In this document: piece by piece, positions 52,095 to 60,563 of the stretch | How positions within the stretch are numbered: the first letter of the stretch is position 1 | Layout: every line of letters starts with the position of its first letter | NCBI RefSeq assembly: GCF_001424405.1 | Contig: NZ_LMPS01000004.1 | Location: forward strand, 492,537-556,536 | Reading direction: 5' to 3' | DNA: 64,000 nt | Source of the DNA: Dyadobacter sp. Leaf189 | GTDB lineage: Bacteria > Bacteroidota > Bacteroidia > Cytophagales > Spirosomataceae | Notes under the pieces: generated by a model | Databases searched by the model: none | What the model saw: only the letters and a program-made list of their open reading frames with translations | Told to the model about the DNA's origin: nothing | Program-made: the position numbers and the translations under genes

Positions 52095-52604
52095 ATGGAA
52101 GAGCAATCAGAAAAAAGAACAGGTTTGAAAATCGTGCGCGAATTTAAAGCCCCTAAAACATTAGTCTTCGATGCATTTGCATCACCGGAAGCATTTGAAC
52201 AATGGTGGGGGCCAGCTGGTAGTCAGCTTACGGTGGAAAGTTTCGATTTCAAGCCGGGCGGCAAAACGCACTACAAAATGGACGGGAACGGCCACGTAAT
52301 GTGGGGATTATTCCAATACAAAAACATCCAACGCCCCAATCTGCTGGAATTCATTAATTCTTTCGCCGACGCAGCAGGTAATATCATCACCTCTCCGTTC
52401 CCGATGGATTTTCCATTAGAGATTTTTAATCAAATTACTTTGGAAGAAAACAACGGGATCACCACCCTTACCATTCAGGGGCATCCCATTAACGCCACTC
52501 CGGCACAGGAAGAAACGTATTTTTCAATTATGGACAGCATGCAACAGGGCTTCGGCGGTACATTCGATCAGCTGGAAGTTTATCTTGCGGAAGTGCAACA
52601 GTAG
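52095..52604 (+). CDS. SRPBCC/AHSA1-domain protein, paralogue
   Basis: The 169-residue protein opens R-T-G-L-K-I-V-R-E-F-K-A-P-K-T-L-V-F-D-A-F, then F-E-Q-W-W-G-P-A-G and S-F-D-F-K-P-G-G-K-T-H-Y, the AHSA1 hallmark, and ends in an amphipathic C-terminal helix (M-Q-Q-G-F-G-G-T-F-D-Q-L-E-V-Y-L). The ATG at 52095 lies two bases after the ArsR stop; a TTG start at 52086 would overlap it. With ArsR it forms a two-gene module, without the VOC gene found in module 1. It probably binds a hydrophobic effector. Confidence 0.92.
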   Translation: MEEQSEKRTGLKIVREFKAPKTLVFDAFASPEAFEQWWGPAGSQLTVESFDFKPGGKTHYKMDGNGHVMWGLFQYKNIQRPNLLEFINSFADAAGNIITSPFPMDFPLEIFNQITLEENNGITTLTIQGHPINATPAQEETYFSIMDSMQQGFGGTFDQLEVYLAEVQQ

Positions 52605-52623
52605 GTTTGATAGGCATTATACT

Positions 52624-52669
52624 TGGTCAGGTCTTGTTTTGGAAAGCTATTTAAAGCAATACCTGACCA
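52624..52669. terminator. Possible hairpin between convergent genes
   Basis: TGGTCAGGT (52624-52632) pairs with ACCTGACCA (52661-52669) around a 28-base AT-rich loop. It lies between the SRPBCC stop and the convergent small gene. Confidence 0.4.
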
Positions 52670-52681
52670 CACCGGCCATTC

Positions 52682-52852
52682 TCAGGATTTGAGGAATTCC
52701 TTAGGAATGGGATTGCGCTCGAGGAAGATCTTTGCTTCTTCGGCTTTTCGTGAAAGCGGGCGCGGATTAACTTCATTGCTCTGAAATTTTTCCTTCTTTT
52801 CGAAATCCGTGCTCTCAGAATTTTCTTTCTTAATTGCGGTTGAAGTTGCCAT
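52682..52852 (-). CDS. Small partner protein of the DUF6934 gene
   Basis: From the ATG at 52852 the protein has 56 residues (M-A-T-S-T-A-I-K-K-E-N-S-E-S-T-D-F), highly charged, with the conserved-looking ending R-K-A-E-E-A-K-I-F-L-E-R-N-P-I-P-K-E-F-L. A TTG start directly after the DUF6934 stop would add 11 residues. The gene follows DUF6934 by 33 bases on the same strand, which suggests a two-gene unit. The size and order resemble a toxin-antitoxin or modulator pair, but no family match is visible. Confidence 0.6.
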   Translation of the reverse strand: MATSTAIKKENSESTDFEKKEKFQSNEVNPRPLSRKAEEAKIFLERNPIPKEFLKS

Positions 52853-52885
52853 ATCTATCGGAAGTGTTATTTCAAATTTAACCAA

Positions 52886-53386
52886 TCATTTCAGGTTTAA
52901 CAAAAATGCACCATAATTGGTGTTAGGCTGGAACAGCTCCCACCTGCCGGATCGTCCAAAAGGCCACCCGCCAATCAGGCCAGGATGCGCATCTTCTAAA
53001 ACTCTGAATCCATAAACATTATGTCGCTCCGTAAGATGGGAAAGATGTTTATTGATCCCAATTTGGTATTTGCGCGTTCGAACAGCAAGTTTTCCAGGTA
53101 GCGTAAGGCCCGTAGCATAAATACTGGCTTCTTTATTCGCTTCGAGAAAGTCTATACTCTGTGCAGCAACGGTCGCCAGAATAATATCCATGTCACCATT
53201 ATGAAGTTCTGTATGGTCATCAACAGCGCACCGATTTTCGTCCCATAAACCAAAAGCCAAATTATAAAGGTGCTCATCGATACTCTCAAAGCAAATTCGC
53301 ATCTCAAAGCGGCCGTTTTTTCCTTCACTAAAAAACTGGTAATCAGTCTTGCTTAGCGCATTGATAGCGTATTTTTCTATATTCAT
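52886..53386 (-). CDS. DUF6934 family protein
   Basis: The 166-residue soluble protein has the typical blocks of DUF6934: Y-N-L-A-F-G-L-W-D near 41-49, N-G-D-M-D-I-I-L-A-T-V-A near 63-74, A-S-I-Y-A-T-G, R-T-R-K-Y-Q-I-G-I-N-K-H-L and a C-terminal W-E-L-F-Q-P-N-T-N-Y-G-A-F-L. The family is restricted mostly to Bacteroidota and is usually followed by a small gene, as here. No biochemical function is known. Proposals of a toxin-antitoxin role for such pairs are not proven. Confidence 0.78.
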   Translation of the reverse strand: MNIEKYAINALSKTDYQFFSEGKNGRFEMRICFESIDEHLYNLAFGLWDENRCAVDDHTELHNGDMDIILATVAAQSIDFLEANKEASIYATGLTLPGKLAVRTRKYQIGINKHLSHLTERHNVYGFRVLEDAHPGLIGGWPFGRSGRWELFQPNTNYGAFLLNLK

Positions 53387-53506
53387 CTAAGTGGAGAGTG
53401 TGTATTGTAAAAGCTTAAATATATTTAAATTCTTTGCAATCAAAATTCCTTATACCTAAATCAAACTATCCCAACCATAAACGGCCACACCTGACAACGC
53501 TTCCCT

Positions 53507-54280
53507 TTAAAACCCATACTCCACTCCCTTAGGTAATGCCTCTACCGCTACTTTCATCCATTTTCCTTTGATTTTTATGACAACAATATCCCTGTCCTTG
53601 TCATAGAAAATAGTACCGTCACCACCGTTTTTCAGCTCTTTATAATTGACGTATTTGGCATCTTTTTCGGCATTTTGCTCGTCATCGCCTTCAGGTTTTG
53701 TTGTTAAAATATCTTCTTTACCGATGCTGCCGAGCGTGAGTGCATTGGTGAGTTTGAGAGAACCAAAGAAAATGGCTTTGTCGCGACCAAACATAAATGA
53801 ATGCTGGCGCACGTCGGAGCCTATTTTAAACCAGTTGTAGGCGGTTTCGTCGTGGTTGTACACAGTTGAATAATAGTATAGCTCAGCTACCGGCCTTTCC
53901 ATTTCAATGTGTTTGTTCACCAGCATGGTAATGCGCGATTTATCGTCTTTCGCATACCCTTCAAAGACGTGGTAACCCCAGCGCTTTTTGTTCCGCTCTT
54001 CTGCATTGCCGCGCACCTGGATCATGTAAGGTGTGCTTAGAATCCCATTGACGGTGGTGTACATAGGTGTCTTTGAAGGTGCAAATCCGAAGCTGTAACC
54101 CCGCTCCTTCCAGCGGTTCCAGGTGGTATCAATGTCGGATTTCAGCTCAATGCGCCTTGTGTCTGTCGATTCGCTGCCTTTTTGCAGGTGAATGTATTTA
54201 CCCAAAACAAAAGAAGTATCCCGCTGGGCAAGTGCGGCATTTGAAATAATGAGTAAGAGCAAAAGATGGATAAGTTTCAT
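53507..54280 (-). CDS. Secreted hypothetical protein
   Basis: The 257-residue protein has a clear signal peptide (M-K-L-I-H-L-L-L-L-L-I-I-S-N-A-A-L-A, cut near 18-19) and a beta-rich mature part with many aromatic residues (for example G-Y-S-F-G-F-A-P-S-K-T-P-M-Y and W-G-Y-H-V-F-E-G-Y-A-K-D-D). No domain is recognised. It stands alone between the DUF6934 gene and the divergent PhnB-like gene, and probably resides in the periplasm or on the outer surface. Confidence 0.75.
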   Translation of the reverse strand: MKLIHLLLLLIISNAALAQRDTSFVLGKYIHLQKGSESTDTRRIELKSDIDTTWNRWKERGYSFGFAPSKTPMYTTVNGILSTPYMIQVRGNAEERNKKRWGYHVFEGYAKDDKSRITMLVNKHIEMERPVAELYYYSTVYNHDETAYNWFKIGSDVRQHSFMFGRDKAIFFGSLKLTNALTLGSIGKEDILTTKPEGDDEQNAEKDAKYVNYKELKNGGDGTIFYDKDRDIVVIKIKGKWMKVAVEALPKGVEYGF

Positions 54281-54420
54281 AAACGGGCTCGTGAAAGTGA
54301 GGTAATTATTAATCGTCAGGAAAGAAAGAAAAAAGCAGGTTAACGAAAAAATGAAATACGTTTTGGCTAATTTGAAACCCGTTCTTTCCAGTCGACTTTA
54401 ACCAACAAAATTTACCAGAT

Positions 54421-54843
54421 ATGATCAAGCCCATTTATCCCTGCCTGTGGTTCGACGGAAACGCCAAAGAGGCCGCAGATTACTATTGCTCTATTTTCAA
54501 AAGCTCGAAGATCACATCTGAAAACCCGATGGTGGTGACTTTTGAGCTCAATGGATTTAAATTCATGGGACTCAATGGAGGGCCGCATTATAAATTTTCA
54601 CCGGCTACTTCCTTTGTGGTAGAATGCGATACGCAGGAAGAAATTGATTATTACTGGGAAAAGCTGGGCGATGGTGGCAAGTATAGTCAATGCGGTTGGC
54701 TTGATGACAGATTTGGTATGTCTTGGCAAATCGTGCCGACTGTTTTATCAAAACTAATGTCAGATCCGGAAAAGGCACCGCGCGTGATCGAGGCTTTTAT
54801 GCAAATGTCAAAATTCGACATTGCTACGCTGGAAAATGCGTAA
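54421..54843 (+). CDS. PhnB-like VOC-family protein
   Basis: The 140-residue protein fits the PhnB / 3-demethylubiquinone-type VOC group: I-Y-P-C-L-W-F-D-G-N-A-K-E-A-A-D-Y-Y at the start, F-K-F-M-G-L-N-G-G-P, and the ending W-L-D-D-R-F-G-M-S-W-Q-I-V-P-T-V-L, then a C-terminal extension A-P-R-V-I-E-A-F-M-Q-M. Metal-ligand residues are not obvious. Substrate unknown. It lies 115 bases upstream of an esterase gene on the same strand. Confidence 0.9.
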   Translation: MIKPIYPCLWFDGNAKEAADYYCSIFKSSKITSENPMVVTFELNGFKFMGLNGGPHYKFSPATSFVVECDTQEEIDYYWEKLGDGGKYSQCGWLDDRFGMSWQIVPTVLSKLMSDPEKAPRVIEAFMQMSKFDIATLENA

Positions 54844-54958
54844 CCCCCTAATCCCCTTAATGGGGACTTTTTTTGGGTTAAAAGGCGTAAAAGGTATCTC
54901 CCTTTAAAAGTCAGGGGCACAGGCAATTCACAATTAAACAGCAACAAAAAATACCCAT

Positions 54959-55831
54959 ATGTTTAAGTTAATTCTTACTGCATTCTTTTCCATCTCCCTC
55001 ATCGCGGCCAATGCCCAGTTAGTATCCGATTCGCTGCTGATCGAAGGCAAGCAGCGTGTTTTTGTTTATGATAAATCCATCAAAGTAAAACCCGGCGCAA
55101 GCCTTGTGTTTGTGATGCACGGATCGGGAGGCGAACCATTTGGATTAGCGCCCAGGGCTGCTAAGCTACAAGCACGGGCGGAAGCGGAAAATGTGGTGCT
55201 GGTATATCCTGCCGGATATAAAAGATACTGGAATGAATGCAGGAAAGCTTCTACTGCGGTCGCCAATACCGAGAATGTGAATGAGGAAGCTTTCTTCTCA
55301 GGTATGATCGATTATTTTTCAAAACTGTACAAGATCAACAAAACTCATGTTTTTGCGACAGGCTTCTCCGGAGGCGGTCACATGTCGTATAAGTTAGCTT
55401 TGACGATGCCAGACAAGATCAAGGCGATTTCGGCGATTGTCGCCAATTTGCCAACACAGGAAAATATGGATTGTTCGCCACGTAATGTGCCCATTCCTGT
55501 AATGATCACCAATGGAACTGCCGATGAAACGAATCCATATAATGGTGGCGAAGTGAAAACCTCGGGTGTAACGCTGGGCAATGTACGTGCTACCGAGGAA
55601 TCTTTTCAATACTGGGCTAAGCTAGACGGATATACCGGCCAGCCAACCAAATCCATGTTCCCCGACGCCAATCCCGGCAACAACATTACCGTTGAAAAGT
55701 ACACTTACGCGCAAAAAGGGAAACCGGAAGTTACGCTGTTGAAAGTGGTCAATGGAAAGCACGAGTTCGTGACTGATTTCGATATGTTCGAAGAATCGTG
55801 GGAATTTTTTAAGAGACAAATGAAGAAGTAA
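54959..55831 (+). CDS. Secreted esterase, PHB-depolymerase-like
   Basis: The 290-residue protein has a signal peptide (M-F-K-L-I-L-T-A-F-F-S-I-S-L-I-A-A-N-A) and a LpqC/polyhydroxybutyrate-depolymerase-type alpha/beta hydrolase domain: H-G-S-G-G-E (oxyanion loop), nucleophile Ser in G-F-S-G-G-G-H-M-S near 140, T-N-G-T-A-D-E-T-N-P-Y (acid Asp) and a terminal His in V-N-G-K-H-E-F. Members cleave feruloyl, acetyl or polyester bonds. The neighbours give no clue to the substrate. Confidence 0.87.
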   Translation: MFKLILTAFFSISLIAANAQLVSDSLLIEGKQRVFVYDKSIKVKPGASLVFVMHGSGGEPFGLAPRAAKLQARAEAENVVLVYPAGYKRYWNECRKASTAVANTENVNEEAFFSGMIDYFSKLYKINKTHVFATGFSGGGHMSYKLALTMPDKIKAISAIVANLPTQENMDCSPRNVPIPVMITNGTADETNPYNGGEVKTSGVTLGNVRATEESFQYWAKLDGYTGQPTKSMFPDANPGNNITVEKYTYAQKGKPEVTLLKVVNGKHEFVTDFDMFEESWEFFKRQMKK

Positions 55832-55959
55832 GCGCCGGTGAGGAGATTGTATTTGGCAGAACTATTTTTAACCGCATAATTCTAAAAAATATAAATTTTG
55901 TACTTTTAAGGTTACAAATACATCCTCCTTATATCACCTGGTTCATTCATTACAGCTCC

Positions 55960-56196
55960 ATGAAAAAACTGCTGCTCTCTGTTCTCTTATTTGCATTCAC
56001 CTGCCAGGTTTTTGGTCAAGCTGGAAAGAATATACCTATTACCACCTCAGAGTCGGGCACAGACTTTCGTACAAATACGCCGCTGATTGCCAGGGAATAC
56101 CAGTTCGCATTGCCTGTTTTCAACTTCTACCCCGCCCCTGAGCAACACGAGATTACGGTTTTGCTGCGTAAGAAGAACGCGACCAACGATCTGTAG
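55960..56196 (+). pseudogene. N-terminal part of an amber-interrupted PQQ-propeller gene
   Basis: The frame starts with a signal peptide (M-K-K-L-L-L-S-V-L-L-F-A-F-T-C-Q-V-F-G, cut before Q20) and runs for 78 residues to a TAG at 56194-56196. The next codon is AAA and the reading frame then continues without interruption from the ATG at 56200 to 57531. The stop is thus an in-frame amber codon inside one gene of about 523 codons. It could be a CAG-to-TAG mutation, a sequencing error or a read-through site. Confidence 0.65.
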
Positions 56197-56199
56197 AAA

Positions 56200-57531
56200 A
56201 TGGCGGGAAGGCTGACCAGGATCGATATGGAAAGCGGGGCGACCAGGTGGGACAAAAAGCAGAAATACGGCATTACTACGGTGCAGCAGGTCGATAACGT
56301 GATCATGGACCAAAAAGGGGCCAAATTATCCAGGCTGAATCCGGAAGACGGTAAGCCGCTTTGGAACAGGCAAACTACCGCGTACCGCGTTTATCCGGAA
56401 CTCAACCTGGCATTGTGCTACGATTACGCCGCGACTGGTCCGAATACACTTCACGGGATCAATCTTAAAACGGGCCAGTCCATGTGGAGGCGCGAGGTAC
56501 CTGGTGAATTCGGGTGGCAAAAAACGGAAATGCTCGACGATACTACCTTAATGGTCATTTCCGAAGGGCTGCATACTTTGGGTTTAACGCAAGGAAAAGG
56601 CTGGTCGGTCAATCGGGTGGCACACACGAAAAAAACCGATATGGGCAAGGTTGGACTGGCTGTTCTTGGCGGAGTAGCTGCGGCTTCTGCGGGTTATATG
56701 GCTATTCCGATGGGAAGTTTTTCAGATTACCTGCTGAATATTTCATCGAACGTACTGCATTCAGGTGACGTATTTTATTTTGCCGCAAAAGAGAAAATCA
56801 GCTGCCATACCTGGGACGGGGAAAAACTGTGGGAAACTGATCTGAACACTAAAAAAACAAGTAAGTCACACCTGTTTCGCGAGGGCAATGTCATTTATAT
56901 GCTCAATATGGGACACGCGTCCAAATACGGCAGGCTCACCGCACTGGGTAACCCTTACGTGGCAGCATTTGATGCAGAAACAGGTAAGGAGCTGTTTTTG
57001 AAAGAATGGGAAGAGCGCAAGAACTTCATCGCCGATTACATGATACAGAGTAATGAGCTGTACATGCTTTACCGTGATAAGGTGGATATACAACGCTTTT
57101 CGCCGGAAGGTTTGATACAAAAGTACGTGGTACGCATTGACGAAAAGTCAAATATGCGCTCGTTTGTATCGGATGAAATTTTTATCCGGCAGGATAGTAT
57201 TTATCAACAGGCCAGTCTGGACCAGGATCACTTTTACCTCTTTTCCGAAACAGGTGAGCTGTTCAGGTTTACCAATGATTTTGAGAAGTTCGAGAAAGTA
57301 GATTCCAAATCGGTTTATTTAAAGTACCTGGAAACGGACGGTTATGTATTCGTGGGGAACCGAAAAGAGACTTTTATCCTGGACCGGACAACAATGCGCA
57401 CGGCAGCCAGATGTAATGCACCGGCCAACTCGCCTGTTTATGACAGGAAAATGTACTACAAAAACAATAACAGCATTTACGCGCTGGATATCAGCACATT
57501 CCTGACTAAAAAGCTGGCGGGAAGCTATTAA
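56200..57531 (+). CDS. PQQ-like beta-propeller protein, part after the amber codon
   Basis: This 443-residue stretch is in the same frame as the signal-peptide fragment at 55960-56196. It carries repeated propeller motifs of the PQQ-like type (D-M-E-S-G-A-T-R-W-D, L-N-P-E-D-G-K-P-L-W-N, D-G-E-K-L-W-E-T-D-L, D-A-E-T-G-K-E-L-F-L), each a G-x-x-x-W turn. A hydrophobic stretch near residues 150-172 (V-G-L-A-V-L-G-G-V-A-A-A-S-A-G-Y) could be a membrane segment. Alone it lacks an export signal, so without read-through it would stay in the cytoplasm or not be made. Confidence 0.7.
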   Translation: MAGRLTRIDMESGATRWDKKQKYGITTVQQVDNVIMDQKGAKLSRLNPEDGKPLWNRQTTAYRVYPELNLALCYDYAATGPNTLHGINLKTGQSMWRREVPGEFGWQKTEMLDDTTLMVISEGLHTLGLTQGKGWSVNRVAHTKKTDMGKVGLAVLGGVAAASAGYMAIPMGSFSDYLLNISSNVLHSGDVFYFAAKEKISCHTWDGEKLWETDLNTKKTSKSHLFREGNVIYMLNMGHASKYGRLTALGNPYVAAFDAETGKELFLKEWEERKNFIADYMIQSNELYMLYRDKVDIQRFSPEGLIQKYVVRIDEKSNMRSFVSDEIFIRQDSIYQQASLDQDHFYLFSETGELFRFTNDFEKFEKVDSKSVYLKYLETDGYVFVGNRKETFILDRTTMRTAARCNAPANSPVYDRKMYYKNNNSIYALDISTFLTKKLAGSY

Positions 57532-57554
57532 TCCTTGTAGTTATTACTATAAAT

Positions 57555-57594
57555 TGGTATCATTGGAATCATTATTGTGGTATTAAAAATACCA
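57555..57594 (+). promoter_or_regulatory. Paired 17-bp palindromes upstream of imuA (candidate SOS boxes)
   Basis: TGGTATTAAAAATACCA at 57578-57594 is a palindrome with seven-base arms. TGGTATCATTGGAATCA at 57555-57571 is a degenerate copy. The distance is 23 bp, exactly as in the imuB-dinD gap. The proximal copy ends 15 bases before the imuA start at 57610. Confidence 0.7.
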
Positions 57595-57609
57595 ATACTC
57601 AATATTCCT

Positions 57610-58350
57610 ATGAAATCATCAACAAGCAAATCAGCTATTCTTGAACAACTACAGAATGAAATCCTGAATTTACAGGGATACCGTGCGCCGGCCATTGACA
57701 AACGCATTGATTTTGGCTTGGGTCCCATTGAAATGTCGTTTCCGAACCAGATCTTCCCTACCGGCGCTGTCCACGAGTTTATCACCGACGCACCTGAAAA
57801 TGCAGCTGCTACTACAGGATTTGTAGCCGCTTTACTGGGACCATTAATGCAGATCAATGATTTCTGTTTGTGGATCAGCTTGAACCGGACAGTCTTCCCG
57901 CCCGGACTCGCATTTTTCGGGGTACAGCCGGAGCGGATCATTTTCATTGATCTTAAAAAGGAATCTGACCTGCTGTGGGCCATTGAAGAATCACTGAAAT
58001 GTACTGCCGTGGCTGCTGTGATAGGAGAAATTCCCGAAGTTACCCTTACTGAATCGCGACGTTTACAGCTGGCCGTAGAACAAAGCCGCGTGACCGGTTT
58101 TCTGCTGCGGCACAATCCGCGGAATGCAAACACGTTGGCGAGTGTATCGCGCTGGAAGATCACTCCACTGCCCAGCCAGCTGGAACCTGGCATGCCGGGC
58201 GTGGGTTACCCGCGCTGGAATGTGCAGCTGCAAAAAGTTAGAAATGGCGAGCCCGGAGAATGGGAAGTGGAATGGAGTGCCGGCTCCTTTCAGCACATTC
58301 AAAAGCGTACATCCGCCGCAGAAAACAAGGATCTGCTTCAAACGGGATAA
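57610..58350 (+). CDS. imuA: ImuA, RecA-like mutasome protein
   Basis: From the ATG at 57610 (M-K-S-S-T-S-K-S-A-I-L-E-Q-L) the protein is 246 residues long. It has a reduced RecA fold: G-A-V-H-E-F-I-T in place of the usual start, a degenerate Walker A (A-P-E-N-A-A-A-T-T-G-F, without GK[ST]), F-G-V-Q-P-E-R-I-I-F-I-D-L (Walker B-like) and a C-terminal W-N-V-Q-L-Q-K-V-R-N-G-x-P-G-E-W. This matches ImuA of Bacteroidota. It works with ImuB and DnaE2 in error-prone lesion bypass. In most genomes imuA is directly before imuB; here it is about 17 kb away. Confidence 0.85.
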   Translation: MKSSTSKSAILEQLQNEILNLQGYRAPAIDKRIDFGLGPIEMSFPNQIFPTGAVHEFITDAPENAAATTGFVAALLGPLMQINDFCLWISLNRTVFPPGLAFFGVQPERIIFIDLKKESDLLWAIEESLKCTAVAAVIGEIPEVTLTESRRLQLAVEQSRVTGFLLRHNPRNANTLASVSRWKITPLPSQLEPGMPGVGYPRWNVQLQKVRNGEPGEWEVEWSAGSFQHIQKRTSAAENKDLLQTG

Positions 58351-58538
58351 GCTTTAAAACACAAATCGTGCAGAACCCGGAGGCAATGCACGACTTTCAT
58401 TCTGATTAAGGAGAGCTTACGCGGATAAAGAGCGTTTACGTAATGTAAATGTATGCTGCGCACCGCTTCGCTCAACGGGAATTTAACCAGTCTCCGTTTA
58501 TTTCGTATTAAATCCGGTTTTTATCTAACGAAGTAAGT

Positions 58539-59303
58539 CTACCTGCTGCGAACTACATTCAGTTCCGCGATCAGCTCCGATCTTCTGCCTTCCGGAATGG
58601 GGATAATGTGGTTTCCCATTACAATTTGAGACGCGCTCATTCTCGTAATATGATCCAGATTGATTACGTGCTTGCGAGATAGTTTGAAGAACGCCGGTTT
58701 CAGTTCCGGGAAGATCCTGCCAATGTTGGGAGAGATGTGAATGTAGTTGTATGTTTTGCCGGGATACAACTTTACAAATTCCTCGGTAGTCAGGTAAAGT
58801 CTCGCATAAGGTCCGTCTGCTTCAATAAAAAGAATGTTATTCTGCTTTACCTGAATGTGTTCCTTGTCGGTAAAAAATACAATGTGCTCGGTCTGGTTTG
58901 TTTTGGCGGCCGGTAAATTACCAGCCTGAAAATTGTGCAGTGCCAGGTTAATCTGGACCACGAGCTCGTTGGAACGCACCGGCTTTTCGAGGAAAGCCGC
59001 CGGATAGGTAGACTGGCTTCGTTCCGCTATTTCTTCATATGCGTCTTCGCCGGTAATGTAGATAATGGGTATCCATTTGATCCGCAACAATTCCTGTGCT
59101 GTTGCAATGCCATCCTCGGGACCGTCCAGTTTCATGTCAATCAAAGCGAGATCGGCGCTCTGCTTTTTCATGATGGCAACTGCTTCTGTGAGGTTCCTGG
59201 CCACTCCGCTGATTGAAAAACCCTTACCGCCCAAATTAACTTCCAGATGCCGTGACAGCAACGGGTTATCCTCTACGATCAGAATTTTTGCAGCTACGCT
59301 CAT
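58539..59303 (-). CDS. LytTR-type response regulator
   Basis: The 254-residue protein has a receiver domain (1-125) with Glu11-Asp12 (V-E-D-N-P), phosphorylation Asp56 in L-I-D-M-K-L-D, the switch Thr (Y-I-T-G-E) and Lys in E-K-P-V-R. It is followed by a LytTR DNA-binding domain (about 140-254) with I-L-F-I-E-A-D-G-P-Y-A-R-L-Y and F-F-K-L-S-R-K-H-V-I-N-L-D-H-I. LytTR regulators usually pair with HisKA_2/LytS-type kinases; the TPR kinase at 32738 is one candidate. The gene is single, with about 190 bases downstream to imuA. Confidence 0.93.
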   Translation of the reverse strand: MSVAAKILIVEDNPLLSRHLEVNLGGKGFSISGVARNLTEAVAIMKKQSADLALIDMKLDGPEDGIATAQELLRIKWIPIIYITGEDAYEEIAERSQSTYPAAFLEKPVRSNELVVQINLALHNFQAGNLPAAKTNQTEHIVFFTDKEHIQVKQNNILFIEADGPYARLYLTTEEFVKLYPGKTYNYIHISPNIGRIFPELKPAFFKLSRKHVINLDHITRMSASQIVMGNHIIPIPEGRRSELIAELNVVRSR

Positions 59304-59521
59304 ATCGATAAAAGCTTGTTAGCATTGCTAACTAAAAGGATTTAGGATTAATTATTGTGTTTTTACTCTCAGGCCCAATATAACCTAAAGTAAACCTAAT
59401 CTTTAATTCTTCTAATGTCAATCGCTTTTACAGAAATACTTCGACAAGTTTCGACAGGAAATTACGCATTTAATGCATAAATCCTGCCTGACTTGTTCAT
59501 GTTTCATGCTGCCGATTATCG

Positions 59522-60436
59522 TCATTCTTTTGCCAAAACCTCTTTAACCGGAATCCAGCGGATCCCCGGATAGCGGTCGTTGTCCAGCGGTGCCAGCTTG
59601 GGAAGGCCAGTAAACATATTATGCATATACTGCATTCCCTGCCAGGCCGGGAACGTTTCTTTTTCTTGTGGAGCTATGGTCCGGGTAAGCTTGATCATCG
59701 TACCCAGCATTCCTAGTCCGCCTACCCTGAAAGTACCGAAAGCTTTTCCGTGTGCCTCAGTTGCCGCTCTGGCCAGATCCTTAATTGATGCCACTTCTCC
59801 TGCAATGCGCAGGTACCTCGGCGTAGCGGGATCAAGTGCGGCTGCCGCTGTAAATTCGGCGGTATTTTCGATGGTGGTAAAATCGAGCGGCTGCTCATTG
59901 TCTCCCCAGTAAATCACCTTTTTCAATGCAGGTACAATCAAGGGCGCTTCACCAGTGAGCAGATCGGCGAACATCCCGTTGAGTATAGACGTAGCCTGAA
60001 TACCCGATTTATCAACTACCTCGCTGAACTCGCGCCTGAGGTCGAGGTTGCGGTTGGAACCCGGACGCAATTTGGTATAATCAATGGAATAATCGGATGG
60101 GATAAACCGGGTAACACCTGCCCAAACCGTGGCCTGCAGCAATTCCGTCTGCGCATTGATAATCACTTCCCGCAAGCCCGACAAGGCAGATACCACGCAG
60201 GAAGCCCCGGTAATGGCGCTTGCCAGTTCAGGAATATTTGTAAAATCAACCTCGACTACCTCTGCGCCTGCTGCCTGCAGTGCATTCACACTTGGGTTGG
60301 AACTGCCTTTGCGAATGATTGCTCTTACCCTTGCACCCTTTTGAAGCAGGTAGTGTGTGATCCTGCCACCCAATTGCCCCGTAGCGCCGGCTACGACAAT
60401 GAGATCAGCGGCGTTTGTCTCTGTTGTAAAATCCAT
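59522..60436 (-). CDS. NmrA-like / isoflavone-reductase-like oxidoreductase
   Basis: The 304-residue protein has an N-terminal Rossmann motif V-V-A-G-A-T-G-Q-L-G-G-R-I (GxxGxxG) at about 15-27, R-A-I-I-R-K-G-S-S for the NADP phosphate, and the NmrA/PCBER features F-I-P-S-D-Y-S and a C-terminal substrate domain. Members reduce aromatic or other substrates or sense NADP. It is divergent from ribokinase with about 127 bases between start codons. Substrate unknown. Confidence 0.88.
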   Translation of the reverse strand: MDFTTETNAADLIVVAGATGQLGGRITHYLLQKGARVRAIIRKGSSNPSVNALQAAGAEVVEVDFTNIPELASAITGASCVVSALSGLREVIINAQTELLQATVWAGVTRFIPSDYSIDYTKLRPGSNRNLDLRREFSEVVDKSGIQATSILNGMFADLLTGEAPLIVPALKKVIYWGDNEQPLDFTTIENTAEFTAAAALDPATPRYLRIAGEVASIKDLARAATEAHGKAFGTFRVGGLGMLGTMIKLTRTIAPQEKETFPAWQGMQYMHNMFTGLPKLAPLDNDRYPGIRWIPVKEVLAKE

Positions 60437-60563
60437 TTCTTAGTTCGAAGTAGTAGGTATGTTGCTGCTCATTACATTATAATTATTATTCCCGCTAAAC
60501 GAATCGCATTAAATTGCACGCAGTTAAGTCGATACAATACCCAAAACCAACTGCATTGTACGC

